From NCBI RefSeq assembly GCF_021735935.1, contig NZ_WMDZ01000001.1, positions 2,170,001 through 2,234,000 of the forward strand: 64,000 nt of DNA. Direction: 5' to 3'. Source of the stretch: Sulfitobacter sp. M39 (lineage in GTDB: Bacteria > Pseudomonadota > Alphaproteobacteria > Rhodobacterales > Rhodobacteraceae). The notes under the pieces were generated by a model, which saw only the letters and a list, made by a program, of their open reading frames with translations, ran no database searches and was not told the origin of the DNA. This document shows, one piece after another, positions 9,964-19,060 of this stretch. How positions within the stretch are numbered: position 1 is the stretch's first letter; each line of letters starts with the position of its first letter. Position numbers and translations under genes: made by a program.

Positions 9964-9974
9964 AAGAGACTGAC

Positions 9975-10796
9975 ATGAGCAACCCATACGGCGACCGGGG
10001 CAATAAGGACCTGTCGATCGCGAACCCCAAAGGGCAAGGCACCGCGCAGCCGGTCAAACGGGGCGGCAAAAGCCACCCCGCGCCGGGGGGGCCCTTTCTG
10101 ATTGGCGACACGATGACGGGCGGTTATGGCAAGGGCCCCGATATCCTGCACGGCTGTACCATCGCTGTCGAAAAGGGTGAGATCGCCGTCATCGTTGGCC
10201 CCAATGGCGCGGGCAAATCCACGGCGATGAAGGCGGTCTTTGGCATGCTCGACGTGCGCCAGGGCCATGTGCGGCTGGACGGTGAAGACATCACCGCGCT
10301 GTCGCCGCAGGACCGTGTGGCCAAGGGCATGGGGTTCGTGCCGCAAACCTCGAACATCTTTACCTCGATGACGGTGGAAGAAAACCTTGAGATGGGGGCG
10401 TTCATCCGCCGCGATGATTTCCGTGATACGATGGTGCAGGTCTATGACCTTTTTCCGATCCTCAAGGAAAAACGCTATCAGGCCGCGGGCGAGCTGTCGG
10501 GCGGGCAACGCCAGCAGGTCGCTGTGGGCCGCGCGCTGATGACGCAGCCGAAGGTGCTGATGCTCGACGAACCCACCGCAGGCGTATCCCCCATCGTGAT
10601 GGACGAACTGTTCGACCGCATCATCGAGGTCGCGCGGACCGGTATCCCGATCCTGATGGTGGAACAGAACGCCCGCCAAGCGCTAGAGATTGCGGATAAG
10701 GGCTATGTTCTGGTGCAAGGGGCCAATGCCTTTACCGGCACGGGCAAAGAGCTTTTGGAAGACCCCGAAGTTCGCAAATCCTTTCTGGGGGGTTAA
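9975..10796 (+). CDS. livF: ABC transporter ATP-binding protein (LivF type) with N-terminal extension
   Basis: The second ATPase, with Walker A GPNGAGKST, signature ELSGGQRQQVAVGRAL, Walker B VLMLDEPTAG and the switch histidine replaced by the usual Gln-Asn (MVEQNARQAL). I start it at 9975, which has AAGAGA upstream; an ATG at 9960 overlaps the previous stop. About 40 residues rich in Gly, Lys and Pro precede the ATPase core (which begins near FLIGDTMTGGYG), whereas ordinary LivF starts directly. It ends 3 bases before the next gene. Confidence 0.92.
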   Translation: MSNPYGDRGNKDLSIANPKGQGTAQPVKRGGKSHPAPGGPFLIGDTMTGGYGKGPDILHGCTIAVEKGEIAVIVGPNGAGKSTAMKAVFGMLDVRQGHVRLDGEDITALSPQDRVAKGMGFVPQTSNIFTSMTVEENLEMGAFIRRDDFRDTMVQVYDLFPILKEKRYQAAGELSGGQRQQVAVGRALMTQPKVLMLDEPTAGVSPIVMDELFDRIIEVARTGIPILMVEQNARQALEIADKGYVLVQGANAFTGTGKELLEDPEVRKSFLGG

Positions 10797-10799
10797 GCG

Positions 10800-11246
10800 A
10801 TGCGATGGATCCTTCCGCTGGCCCTATTGGCAACCACGGCGCCAGCCTTGGCGCAAGACAGCGTTGCCACGACCGCTGCAACAGCCCCGACTGCCGAAGC
10901 TGCGACGGCCCCCGCAGAGCCCTTCCAGCAGACGATTGCGATCGCTTGCCGCTTTACGTGGGAATGTGTGGAGAACGAACCCTGCACCGAGACAGAGTTC
11001 ACCCCCGACATCACCGGCAACGCAGGCGGAGCCTCTGCCGATGCGCTGACGGTTCAATCACAAATGGTTAGCGACGCCGAAACCGTCGACATGACCGGCA
11101 CGAAACAGGTCAAGGCGCTGTCCCTGACGGGGGGTGGGTTTGATGCCCGCCACCTGCTGAGCATCGCCGCCGACGGGGCCTCCCGTTATACCGTGCATTA
11201 CGCTGATGGGCCGATTGTCATCAGCTATCTAGGGACATGCAAATAA
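10800..11246 (+). CDS. Second exported protein of unknown function inside the ABC transporter operon
   Basis: A 148-residue protein with a signal peptide (MRWILPLALLATTAPALAQ), an Ala/Thr-rich linker (residues 20-42) and a small domain with CRFTWECVENEPC, giving closely spaced cysteines, and a final GTC. It lies 3 bases after the LivF-type ATPase, and its TAA shares a base with the ATG of the first permease gene (TAATG). No family is recognised. Together with the protein at 9397 it suggests that this transporter has extra periplasmic parts. Confidence 0.75.
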   Translation: MRWILPLALLATTAPALAQDSVATTAATAPTAEAATAPAEPFQQTIAIACRFTWECVENEPCTETEFTPDITGNAGGASADALTVQSQMVSDAETVDMTGTKQVKALSLTGGGFDARHLLSIAADGASRYTVHYADGPIVISYLGTCK

Positions 11247-12256
11247 TGGATTTACTCAACGCTTTCATCGCCTTGGCCAACTATGTGCTGGTTCCGGGCA
11301 TCGCCTACGGATCGCAGCTGGCGCTTGGTGCGCTTGGGGTGACGCTGGTCTATGGCATCTTGCGGTTCTCGAACTTTGCCCATGGCGACACAATGGCGCT
11401 TGGCGCGATGTCCGCCGTGCTGATCACCTGGGGTTTCCAGTCGCTGGGGCTGAGCTTGGGGGTCCTGCCGACCGCCTTGCTGGCGCTGCCCTTTGCGATC
11501 ATCATCACCATCGGGCTGCTGCTTGGCACGGATAAGCTTGTCTATAGCTTCTACCGCGAAAAGAAGGCCAAGCCGGTGATCTTTGTCATCGTCTCGCTGG
11601 GGGTGACATTCGTCTATAACGGCATCACCCGCTTTATCATCGGCGCAGAGGATCAACGGTTTCTGGATGGCGAACGCTTCATCATCTCGGCCCGCGACTT
11701 CAAAGAGATGACGGGGCTTGAGGAAGGTCTGGCGATCAAAACGACCCAAGGGCTGACCGTGGTGACGGCTGTCATCGTGGTTGCCGCATTGTTCTGGTTC
11801 CTGAACAAGACACGCTCGGGCAAATCCATGCGCGCCTACTCTGATAACGAGGATCTGGCGCTGCTGTCGGGCATCAATCCTGAACGCGTGGTCATGATCA
11901 CCTGGATCATTGTGGCCTGTCTGGCAACCACCGCAGGCGTGCTTTACGGCTTGGACAAGTCATTTAAGCCCTTCACCTATTTCCAGCTGCTGCTACCGAT
12001 CTTTGCAGCCGCGATCGTGGGCGGTCTTGGCAGCCCCATCGGGGCCATCGCGGGAGGCTTTGTCATCGCGTTCTCCGAGGTGACGATCACCTATGCGTGG
12101 AAAAAGGTCTTTGGCTACCTCGCACCCGAGGGGATGGCCCCCGACGGCTTGGTGCAGCTTTTGTCCACCGACTATAAATTCGCCGTCAGCTTCGTGATCT
12201 TGTTGATCGTGCTGCTGTTCAAACCCACAGGTCTGTTCAAGGGGCAATCGGTATGA
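11246..12256 (+). CDS. livH: ABC transporter permease (LivH type)
   Basis: A polytopic inner-membrane permease of 336 residues with about eight hydrophobic segments and the LivH-family motif FSNFAHGDTMALGA near residue 45 and GGLGSPIGAIAGG near 260, the ATPase contact loop. The ATG at 11246 overlaps the stop of the preceding gene, favouring coupled translation; an in-frame ATG at 11237 is also possible. It overlaps livM by 4 bases. Confidence 0.94.
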   Translation: MDLLNAFIALANYVLVPGIAYGSQLALGALGVTLVYGILRFSNFAHGDTMALGAMSAVLITWGFQSLGLSLGVLPTALLALPFAIIITIGLLLGTDKLVYSFYREKKAKPVIFVIVSLGVTFVYNGITRFIIGAEDQRFLDGERFIISARDFKEMTGLEEGLAIKTTQGLTVVTAVIVVAALFWFLNKTRSGKSMRAYSDNEDLALLSGINPERVVMITWIIVACLATTAGVLYGLDKSFKPFTYFQLLLPIFAAAIVGGLGSPIGAIAGGFVIAFSEVTITYAWKKVFGYLAPEGMAPDGLVQLLSTDYKFAVSFVILLIVLLFKPTGLFKGQSV

Positions 12257-13557
12257 ACGAGACACTGAAAAACACCGTTCTTTTCGCCATTGTCGCGCTG
12301 CTGATCGTACTGACCGGACTGGCGCAAAGCTGGAACGCGGCGCTGCTGATCATCGCGATGGGGCTGATCTCCAGCATCATGGCACTTGGCGTGAACCTGC
12401 AGTGGGGCTTTGCGGGGCTGTTCAACGTGGGCATCATGGGGTTTGTCGCCCTTGGCGGTCTGGCCGCTGTGCTGATCGGCATGCCCCCCACGCAAGGCGC
12501 ATGGTCCGCGGGGGGCTGGGGAATCCTCACCGCCCTGCTGATGGGGGCCGCGACGATCATTCTGGCGGTTCAGGTGATGAAACGCATGGCCAAGGGATGG
12601 CTGCGCACGCTGGTCGTTCTGGTGGTGCTGGTGGCGGGGTTCTTTATCTTCCGCGCCCTGCTCGACCCGTCGGTAAGCGCGGTCGAAGCCGTGAACCCCG
12701 CGACCACCGGCTATCTTGGCGGGCTTGGCCTGCCGGTCATCATCGCCTGGCCCGTAGGCGGGCTGTTTGCAGCCGGAGCGGCCTGGCTGATCGGGAAAAC
12801 CGCGCTTGGGCTGCGGTCTGATTACCTAGCGATCGCGACCCTGGGCATCGCCGAGATCATCATCGCCGTGCTCAAGAACGAAGACTGGCTGTCGCGGGGC
12901 GTCAAGAACGTCATCGGCATCCCGCGTCCCGTCCCCTATGAGATCGACCTGCAAAATAACGCGAGCTTTGTCGAACAGGCGGCCGGCTTCGGGCTGAACC
13001 CGGTAGAGGCATCGACGCTTTGGGTGAAATTCCTTTACGTGTGTCTGTTCGCCGTGGTGCTCTTGGTACTGATGTGGCTAAGTCAGCGGGCGCTGAATTC
13101 GCCCTGGGGCCGCATGCTACGCGCGATCCGCGACAACGAGGTCGCGGCCGAAGCCATGGGCAAGGATGTGACCGCACGGCATTTACAGGTGTTCATTCTC
13201 GGCTCTGCCATCTGCGGGATTGCTGGCGCGATGATGACCACGCTGGACAGCCAGTTGACACCCGGATCCTACCAGCCGCTGCGCTTCACCTTCCTGATCT
13301 GGGTCATGGTGATCGTTGGCGGGTCCGGCAACAATCTGGGGGCCGTTCTGGGGGGCTTTTTGATGTGGTATCTTTGGGTGATGGTTGAACCCATGGGGCT
13401 GTGGCTGATGCAATTGGTCACCGCGGGCATGTCCGACGGCTATTGGCTGAAAGACCACCTGATCGAATCCGCTGCGCATATGCGGTTGATGACGATGGGT
13501 GCGGTCTTGCTGCTGGTATTGCGGTTCAGCCCGCGCGGGTTGATCCCCGAGAAGTAA
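12253..13557 (+). CDS. livM: ABC transporter permease (LivM type)
   Basis: The 434-residue second permease, with many hydrophobic segments, GVNLQWGFAGLFNVG near residue 48, LRSDYLAIATLGIAEI near 190 and the coupling loop EAMGKDV near 300 followed by GGSGNNLGAVLGG. It is at the long end for LivM because of an extra membrane hairpin near residues 85-140. It is the last gene of the operon, closed by a strong terminator. Confidence 0.94.
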   Translation: MNETLKNTVLFAIVALLIVLTGLAQSWNAALLIIAMGLISSIMALGVNLQWGFAGLFNVGIMGFVALGGLAAVLIGMPPTQGAWSAGGWGILTALLMGAATIILAVQVMKRMAKGWLRTLVVLVVLVAGFFIFRALLDPSVSAVEAVNPATTGYLGGLGLPVIIAWPVGGLFAAGAAWLIGKTALGLRSDYLAIATLGIAEIIIAVLKNEDWLSRGVKNVIGIPRPVPYEIDLQNNASFVEQAAGFGLNPVEASTLWVKFLYVCLFAVVLLVLMWLSQRALNSPWGRMLRAIRDNEVAAEAMGKDVTARHLQVFILGSAICGIAGAMMTTLDSQLTPGSYQPLRFTFLIWVMVIVGGSGNNLGAVLGGFLMWYLWVMVEPMGLWLMQLVTAGMSDGYWLKDHLIESAAHMRLMTMGAVLLLVLRFSPRGLIPEK

Positions 13558-13564
13558 ATGAAAA

Positions 13565-13592
13565 GGCCTTATCCCTTGCGGGATAAGGCCAG
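13565..13592. terminator. Bidirectional intrinsic terminator
   Basis: GGCCTTATCCC (13565-13575) and GGGATAAGGCC (13580-13590) form a perfect 11-bp stem with a TTGC loop, preceded by AAAA. It separates the transporter operon from the convergent HerA-like gene. Confidence 0.85.
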
Positions 13593-13628
13593 CCTTCGGC
13601 GAGGATTTATCGCCATTTGGAAGCGCGT

Positions 13629-15179
13629 TCAGCGTCCTTTGAACAACCCGCCCAAAATTCCGCGCACGATGCGCCGGCCGGTTGTGCCTTTTAACTCCTT
13701 GATCACCACACTCGCGATGGCACCGCCGAAGCTGTCATCGCTTTTGGTCGTGCGTTTCGAGGTCGAGCGCGTGACCCGTTTGCCCGCATAGCGCCGCGCT
13801 GCATTGAATTCGCGCAAGGCGGGGGATGTGTCTTCGGCCTCGGCTTGCTCTTCGGCCTGTGCTGCCTCTTTCGCGGCGTCTTCGGCGCGTTTGGCCAGCA
13901 TCTCGAACGCGGAGGCGCGATCAAGGCGGGTGTCGTATTTCCCCGCCATCGGGCTTTGCGCCATCAGGGCAGCGCGGGTGGCCGGTTCGATCGGACCAAG
14001 CTGCGAGGATGGGGGCCGGATCAGGGTGCGTTCCACGATGCCGGGGATCCCTTTTTTCTGCAGCATGGAGGTCACCGCCTCGCCCACGCCCACTTCGCGG
14101 ATCGCGTCTTCGGTTTCAAAGCGCGGGTTCTCGCGGTAGGTTTCGGCGGCAAGGCGCAGTTCTTTGCGGTCACGGGCAGTAAAAGCGCGCAGCGCGTGCT
14201 GGATGCGGTTGCCCAATTGGCCAAGGATATCTTCGGGCACGTCTGCGGGGTTCTGTGTGATGAAATACACGCCCACGCCCTTGGAGCGGATCAACCGCGC
14301 CACCTGTTCAACCTTGTCGACCAGCGCTTTGGGGGCGTCGTCAAACAGCAGATGCGCCTCGTCGAAGAAGAACACCAGTTTGGGTTTATCGGGGTCGCCG
14401 ACCTCGGGCAGTTCCTCGAAAAGCTCGGACAGCAGCCAAAGCAGGAAGGTCGCGTAGAGCTTTGGTGAGTGCATTAGCTTGTCGGCCGCGAGGATGTTGA
14501 TAAAGCCGCGCCCGTCGTTATCTGTGCGCATCAGGTCGGTCAGCGCCAGCGCGGGTTCTCCGAAGAGATCAGCCGCGCCTTGGTTTTCCAGCACCAGCAA
14601 GCGCCGCTGGATCGCCCCGACCGACGCTGACGACACATTACCGTAGCGCAGCGCCAGGGTTGAAGCGTTTTCCCCGATCCAGACCAGCAGCGCCTGTAGA
14701 TCCTTGAGGTCCAGCAGCGGAAGCCCGTCTTCGTCAGCGACGCGGAAAGCGATGTTGAGGATACCTTCTTGGGCCTCAGTCAGATCGAGAAGCTGCGCCA
14801 GCAGCAAGGGCCCCATTTCCGAGATCGTCGTCCGCACCGGATGCCCCTGTTTGCCGAACATATCCCAGAAGGTGACCGGAAAGGCGCTGTAATCAAAATC
14901 GTCAAAGCCGATGGTCTGGGCACGCTCTGAAAAGGGGGTGTGCAGCTTATGGCTGGCAGACCCTGCCTGCGCCAGCCCCGACAGATCGCCTTTGACGTCG
15001 GACAGAAACACCGGAACCCCTGCGGCGGAAAACCCTTCGGCCAAGATTTGCAGCGTGACGGTTTTGCCTGTGCCTGTGGCCCCCGCGACCAATCCATGGC
15101 GGTTGGCATAGCCGATGTCGAGAAACTGTTTCGTCGCGTAGTCTTCGCCTCCGCCGCCGATGAAGATATCATTTGTCAC
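13629..15179 (-). CDS. HerA/YjgR-like ATPase (DUF853)
   Basis: The best start is the GTG at 15179 ([14 protein letters not shown]), with AAGGA seven bases upstream; the frame extends to 15302 without support. The 516-residue protein has Walker A GATGTGKT near residue 30, Walker [13 protein letters not shown] near 240, and the arginine-rich helicase-HerA C-terminal region (DUF853). E. coli YjgR is the best-known relative; its job is unclear. The C-terminus is Ala/Glu-rich with a lysine/arginine tail and a glycine-rich end. It is a single gene. Confidence 0.88.
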   Translation of the reverse strand: MTNDIFIGGGGEDYATKQFLDIGYANRHGLVAGATGTGKTVTLQILAEGFSAAGVPVFLSDVKGDLSGLAQAGSASHKLHTPFSERAQTIGFDDFDYSAFPVTFWDMFGKQGHPVRTTISEMGPLLLAQLLDLTEAQEGILNIAFRVADEDGLPLLDLKDLQALLVWIGENASTLALRYGNVSSASVGAIQRRLLVLENQGAADLFGEPALALTDLMRTDNDGRGFINILAADKLMHSPKLYATFLLWLLSELFEELPEVGDPDKPKLVFFFDEAHLLFDDAPKALVDKVEQVARLIRSKGVGVYFITQNPADVPEDILGQLGNRIQHALRAFTARDRKELRLAAETYRENPRFETEDAIREVGVGEAVTSMLQKKGIPGIVERTLIRPPSSQLGPIEPATRAALMAQSPMAGKYDTRLDRASAFEMLAKRAEDAAKEAAQAEEQAEAEDTSPALREFNAARRYAGKRVTRSTSKRTTKSDDSFGGAIASVVIKELKGTTGRRIVRGILGGLFKGR

Positions 15180-15320
15180 GTATTTAATTCCTTTTGGGCC
15201 AATAACCTGCAGCCAAAGTGCAGAGCGAGCATACAAACTTAACCTTTTCACACCATAGTGATTTTGTCGCCGGTCGTGATGTCCTTTTCGTGCTGGCGGC
15301 ACTTCCTCCCTGTCAGACTT

Positions 15321-15348
15321 GGCCGCGCCTTCGGGTGCGGCCCTTTTT
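15321..15348 (+). terminator. Intrinsic terminator without an upstream protein gene
   Basis: GGCCGCGCC, a TTCG tetraloop and GGTGCGGCC form a stem with one G-T pair, followed by CTTTTT. The sequence CTTCCTCCCTG just upstream (15302-15312) is complementary to Shine-Dalgarno sequences. Confidence 0.6.
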
Positions 15349-15396
15349 ACGTTTGAGGTCGGATTTACGCGCTTGAAACCGCTGTAATATTTTATG

Positions 15397-15500
15397 TTGA
15401 CGGTTCACGAATGCTTTCGTAACGTGCTTTCAATAAGTCGGCCAAGTCCGACGGGGAGAACGAAGAACAGGGAAAAGGACGCTTAGCGTCCTTTTTTCTA
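15397..15500 (+). ncRNA. Candidate small RNA ending in an intrinsic terminator
   Basis: Three consecutive stem-loops are visible: GTTcACGAA with TTCGTAAC (15403-15423), GTCGG with CCGAC (15437-15452), and AAAAGGACGC-TTA-GCGTCCTTTTTT (15473-15497), the last being a textbook terminator. A TAATAT box at 15385-15390 could be a -10 element. No open frame of note exists here. The boundaries are estimates, and I do not recognise a named family. Confidence 0.4.
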
Positions 15501-15652
15501 TTTACGGCTCCGTCTTTTTCCAAAAGTTGCTCATATCTAAGTTCGAATTAGGCGAAATTTTGCCTTAAATCACGACAGTTTCAGCGCTATCGTCCTGACA
15601 TTGGCTTTGGCGCATGGTAGATGGCGTCGAATTTAACTGATTTGGAACGAGC

Positions 15653-16342
15653 ATGAAAAAGTATATCACACTTCTCCCTCTTTGCGCGGCGATGGCTCTG
15701 ACTATGCCCGTTTCCGGTTACGCACAGACTGCAGCCACGGAAACACCCGCAGCAACAGACGCCCCGGAAACGGCGGAGCCGACCGCTGAAGCGGCACCCG
15801 CGACGGAAGAAAACACCACCACCGGCAGCAGCACCGACGTGCAGTCGCAGTTGAGCCTTGGTGAAGATGCCGACGGGGAGCCGACCCTGGGCAAGCCCTA
15901 CACCAAAGAGGTGATCGGTGCCTGGGAGATGCGCTGCATCAAGACCGAAGAAGAGGTCGACCCCTGCCAGATGTACCAGCTGATGGATGATGGCCAAGGC
16001 GCGCCTGTCGCCGAATTCTCGCTGTTCCGCCTGCCAGCGGGCGGCAAGGCGACAGCCGGCGCCACTGTGGTTGTGCCATTGGAAACGGCCCTGCCCTCGC
16101 AAATGACCCTGACCGTCGATGGTGGCAAAGCGCGCCGCTATCCTTTCGCTTTCTGTAACCCCGTTGGCTGCTACGTCCGCATGGGCCTGACCGAAGCCGA
16201 TGTCGCCGCGTTCAAACGCGGAAAAGAAGCCGTGATCACCATCGTGCCCGCGCTGGCGCCTGACCAGAAGGTCGAACTGTCGCTGTCGCTGGACGGGTTC
16301 ACCGCAAGCTTCGACAAATCCTCGGTTGTTGAAGACCGGTAA
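15653..16342 (+). CDS. Invasion-associated locus B (IalB) family periplasmic protein
   Basis: A 229-residue exported protein: signal peptide (to about GYAQ, residue 25), an Ala/Thr/Glu-rich linker (26-75), then an IalB domain (PF06776) with the pattern WEMRCIK, EVDPCQMYQL and FCNPVGCYVRMGL, whose four cysteines are typical. IalB was named in Bartonella, but the family is widespread in free-living alphaproteobacteria with unknown envelope roles. It is a single gene with a terminator behind it. Confidence 0.87.
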   Translation: MKKYITLLPLCAAMALTMPVSGYAQTAATETPAATDAPETAEPTAEAAPATEENTTTGSSTDVQSQLSLGEDADGEPTLGKPYTKEVIGAWEMRCIKTEEEVDPCQMYQLMDDGQGAPVAEFSLFRLPAGGKATAGATVVVPLETALPSQMTLTVDGGKARRYPFAFCNPVGCYVRMGLTEADVAAFKRGKEAVITIVPALAPDQKVELSLSLDGFTASFDKSSVVEDR

Positions 16343-16375
16343 GCAGACGCTTGGCCCTCGGGCCGTTAAGACGAC

Positions 16376-16408
16376 AAAGCCGCCCCGTTTGACGCGGGCG
16401 GCTTTTTC
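16376..16408 (+). terminator. Intrinsic terminator after the IalB-like gene
   Basis: AAAGCCGCCC pairs with GGGCGGCTTT across a short loop and is followed by a T-run. It lies between converging genes and could act on both strands. Confidence 0.75.
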
Positions 16409-16430
16409 ATGGGCGGTGTCGCTGGTAAGA

Positions 16431-17639
16431 TCAGATCGCGCGCAGCGCCAGTACAGCGTTCATGCCGCCAAAGGCGAAGGCGTTGGACAGCGCCACCGTG
16501 ACCCGCGCATCGCGGGCCACATTGGGCACCACATCCAAGGCGCAATCGGGGTCGGGTTCTTCGTAACCGATGGTGGGGGCGATCACCCCGTCGCGCAGGG
16601 CCATGATGCAGGCCAAAAGCTCTACCGCGCCGGTGCCGCCGATCAGATGCCCATGCATGGATTTGGTCGAGCTGATCATCAGCCTATCTGCATGGGTGCC
16701 GAACACATCCGCCACCGCCGCACATTCGGTTTTATCATTGGCTGCCGTGCCCGTGCCATGGGCGTTGATATAGCCCACCTCGTCCGGATTGATCCGAGCG
16801 TCGTCCAACGCGCCTTTGATCGCGCGGGCGGCACCCGCCTTGGAGGGCATCACAATGTCCGACGCATCAGAGGACATGGCAAAGCCCGATACTTCACACA
16901 GGATATCAGCCCCGCGGGCGCGGGCGCGGTCATACTCCTCGAACACGAAAACGCCTGCGCCTTCGCCCTGCACCATACCATTGCGATTGGCCGAGAACGG
17001 GCGGCAGGCGTCGCGCGACATCACGCGCAGCCCTTCCCACGCCTTGACCCCGCCAAAGCACAGCATCGATTCAGAGCCGCCCGTGACCATCGCCGGTGCC
17101 ATCCCGCTGCGGATCATCGAAAACGCCTGCGCCATCGCGTGGTTCGAGGACGCGCAGGCGGTGGAAACGGTGAAGGATGGCCCCTTGAGGTGATGCTCCA
17201 TGCTCACATGGCTGGCGGCGGCGTTGTTCATCAGGCGCGGCACGACAAAGGGATGCACGCGGTTCTTCCCTTCGGCATAGACCGCACGGTAGTTATCGTC
17301 CCATGTGCTAACGCCGCCCCCCGCGGTGCCAAGGACCACGCCTGATTTCGCCGAGAGCTCTCCCTTGAACTCAAGCCCTGATTGGCGGATTGCCTCCGCC
17401 GCGGCGGCAAGGGTGAACTGGGTGAACCGGTCATAAAGCGCGATCTTCTGGCGGTTATACTGGCTTTCGCCGTCAAACCCGTGAACCTGACCGCCGATCT
17501 TGATCGACAGCCGGTCCACGTCGCGGAAATCAAGCGGCCCGATTCCGCACACCCCGTTGCGCATGGCCGCAAGCGTATCGGGCACGTTCAGCCCCAGCGG
17601 ATTGACCGTCCCCGCACCCGTAATCACGACACGTTTCAC
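16431..17639 (-). CDS. Beta-ketoacyl-ACP synthase (FabF-like) linked to a dedicated ACP
   Basis: A 402-residue thiolase-fold ketosynthase with the complete Cys-His-His triad: C162 in VSTACASSNHA, H295 in NAHGTGT and H332 in KSMHGHLIGG. It condenses malonyl-ACP with an acyl chain. It is encoded 3 bases after an acyl carrier protein gene and downstream of lpxD, so it probably extends a special fatty acid for the outer membrane and is not the housekeeping FabF, which in this group sits elsewhere with acpP. This specialised role is inferred from context only. Confidence 0.87.
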   Translation of the reverse strand: MKRVVITGAGTVNPLGLNVPDTLAAMRNGVCGIGPLDFRDVDRLSIKIGGQVHGFDGESQYNRQKIALYDRFTQFTLAAAAEAIRQSGLEFKGELSAKSGVVLGTAGGGVSTWDDNYRAVYAEGKNRVHPFVVPRLMNNAAASHVSMEHHLKGPSFTVSTACASSNHAMAQAFSMIRSGMAPAMVTGGSESMLCFGGVKAWEGLRVMSRDACRPFSANRNGMVQGEGAGVFVFEEYDRARARGADILCEVSGFAMSSDASDIVMPSKAGAARAIKGALDDARINPDEVGYINAHGTGTAANDKTECAAVADVFGTHADRLMISSTKSMHGHLIGGTGAVELLACIMALRDGVIAPTIGYEEPDPDCALDVVPNVARDARVTVALSNAFAFGGMNAVLALRAI

Positions 17640-17642
17640 GCG

Positions 17643-17900
17643 TCAGGCCTGCTCGGCGCGCAGCCGTTCCACCCCTGCGACGATGCTGGCCACGCTGGAA
17701 ATATCGAAACCCGTGGCGTCCGGCTGGTTCGCGTTGAACGGCACCGATACGTCGAATGTCTCTTCAATCGCGAAGATGCTTTCGACGATGCCCATGCTGT
17801 CGATGCCAAGGCTTTCGAGCGTGCTGTTCATGGTGACATCCGACGGCGTCAGAAACGCTTGATCGGCGATAATGCTGATGACCTGATCTTTGATGTTCAT
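17643..17900 (-). CDS. Acyl carrier protein, specialised
   Basis: An 85-residue acidic protein with the phosphopantetheine attachment motif LGIDSMGIVE (Ser35). It has a longer C-terminal loop (FNANQPDATGFDIS) than the housekeeping AcpP, resembling the AcpXL-type carriers used for lipid A acyl chains. It lies between lpxD (35 bases upstream) and the ketosynthase gene (3 bases downstream), a minus-strand operon. Confidence 0.87.
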   Translation of the reverse strand: MNIKDQVISIIADQAFLTPSDVTMNSTLESLGIDSMGIVESIFAIEETFDVSVPFNANQPDATGFDISSVASIVAGVERLRAEQA

Positions 17901-17935
17901 CCTAAGTCTCCGTCAGAACGGGCCATGGATCGGCC

Positions 17936-19033
17936 CTAGCTTGTCTCACTGTCTTTGGAGGTGCCCATCTGGGATTTTAACGCCGCCACATCGCGAAGCA
18001 AGCGCGGCAAACGGCGCAGTGCTTTGTAGCCTTCGATCTGCTTGCCCATCTCTGTCGCGGGATACCCCAGCAAAGACCGGCCCGCGGGCGCGTTGGACAG
18101 GATTTTGGTGCCGCCGCCCGCGATCACCCCGTCGCCGATGGTGATATTGTCACTGACGCCCACCTGACCACCCAGCACCACGTTGTCGCCGATGGTCACG
18201 GAACCGGCGATACCGACCTGCCCGCACAGCAGACAGTTTTTGCCGACCACAACGTTATGCCCCAGATGCACGAGGTTATCGAGCTTGCTGCCGTCACCAA
18301 TGACGGTGTTGCGAATGGTGCCGCTGTCAACCGTGCAGTTCATACCGCATTCCACGTCGTTCCCGATGGTCACACTTCCAAGGGTGTGAATACGGGTCCA
18401 TTGTTGCGCTTTTGTGTCGCCGCGATCACCAAGGGTCTTGCGGGTCTGTTCCACCGTGCTGGGCTCAGCCGTCACAAAGGAGAACCCGTCTCCGCCAATC
18501 CGCGCGCCCGGTTGCGCGATGAAATCATCGCCGATGCGCACCCGCGCGCCGATGCTGACGTGATCGCGCAAATAGGCGTTCTTACCCAGAACCGCGTCTG
18601 TACCAATGTAGCACTGCGGCCCGATGACAGAGCCAGCGCCGATTTTCGCGCCCGCCGCCACAATCGCCAGTGGCCCGACAGAGACGTCCTCGGCCAGTTC
18701 GGCAGTCTCATCAATAACGGCAGAGGGGTGGATGCCAGCCCCGAACCCCTGCCCCGGATCCATCATGCGGGTCAGTCCCGACATGGCAAAGCGCGGACGA
18801 TCCGGCAGGATGGCGGCCTTCAACCCCATCTCTTGCCAATCGGCATTGGGCCAGAGCATGGCCGCGCGGGCCGATCCGTCAGACAGCGATTGTGCGTATT
18901 TGGGGCTCATGGCGAGCGCGAGATCGTCGGGTCCCGCGTCTGCCGGCTCTGCCAGTTTGGCAATCGAAATGGACGTATCGCCGACCGCTGGCAAGCCAAG
19001 CGCGTCGGCGATCTGTTGGATGGTATAGGTCAT
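17936..19033 (-). CDS. lpxD: UDP-3-O-(3-hydroxyacyl)glucosamine N-acyltransferase (LpxD)
   Basis: The 365-residue protein has an N-terminal uridine-binding-like domain (1-100), a long left-handed beta-helix of hexapeptide repeats (100-320) and a C-terminal helix. The catalytic HLGHN motif is present near residue 260 (LDNLVHLGHNVVVG). LpxD adds the second acyl chain to the lipid A precursor from acyl-ACP. It is not next to fabZ-lpxA here but precedes an ACP and a ketosynthase gene, so it may be a second, specialised LpxD or a relocated copy. It follows the transpeptidase gene by 27 bases. Confidence 0.88.
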   Translation of the reverse strand: MTYTIQQIADALGLPAVGDTSISIAKLAEPADAGPDDLALAMSPKYAQSLSDGSARAAMLWPNADWQEMGLKAAILPDRPRFAMSGLTRMMDPGQGFGAGIHPSAVIDETAELAEDVSVGPLAIVAAGAKIGAGSVIGPQCYIGTDAVLGKNAYLRDHVSIGARVRIGDDFIAQPGARIGGDGFSFVTAEPSTVEQTRKTLGDRGDTKAQQWTRIHTLGSVTIGNDVECGMNCTVDSGTIRNTVIGDGSKLDNLVHLGHNVVVGKNCLLCGQVGIAGSVTIGDNVVLGGQVGVSDNITIGDGVIAGGGTKILSNAPAGRSLLGYPATEMGKQIEGYKALRRLPRLLRDVAALKSQMGTSKDSETS

Positions 19034-19060
19034 GTGCGGTCTCCCCTTATCAGGGATGAG

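Larger units (their letters stand above)
15180..15652. other. 473-base intergenic region with two intrinsic terminators
   Basis: No protein gene is credible here. On the plus strand there are two terminators, at 15321-15348 and 15473-15500, although no plus-strand protein gene lies upstream of them; the nearest gene to the left is on the minus strand. This arrangement suggests that short untranslated RNAs are made. The last 150 bases must hold the promoter of the IalB-like gene. Confidence 0.6.

Noticed and set aside
16326..17345. 339-codon plus-strand frame opposite the ketosynthase
   Set aside because: Shadow frame; the ketosynthase on the minus strand has all catalytic residues.
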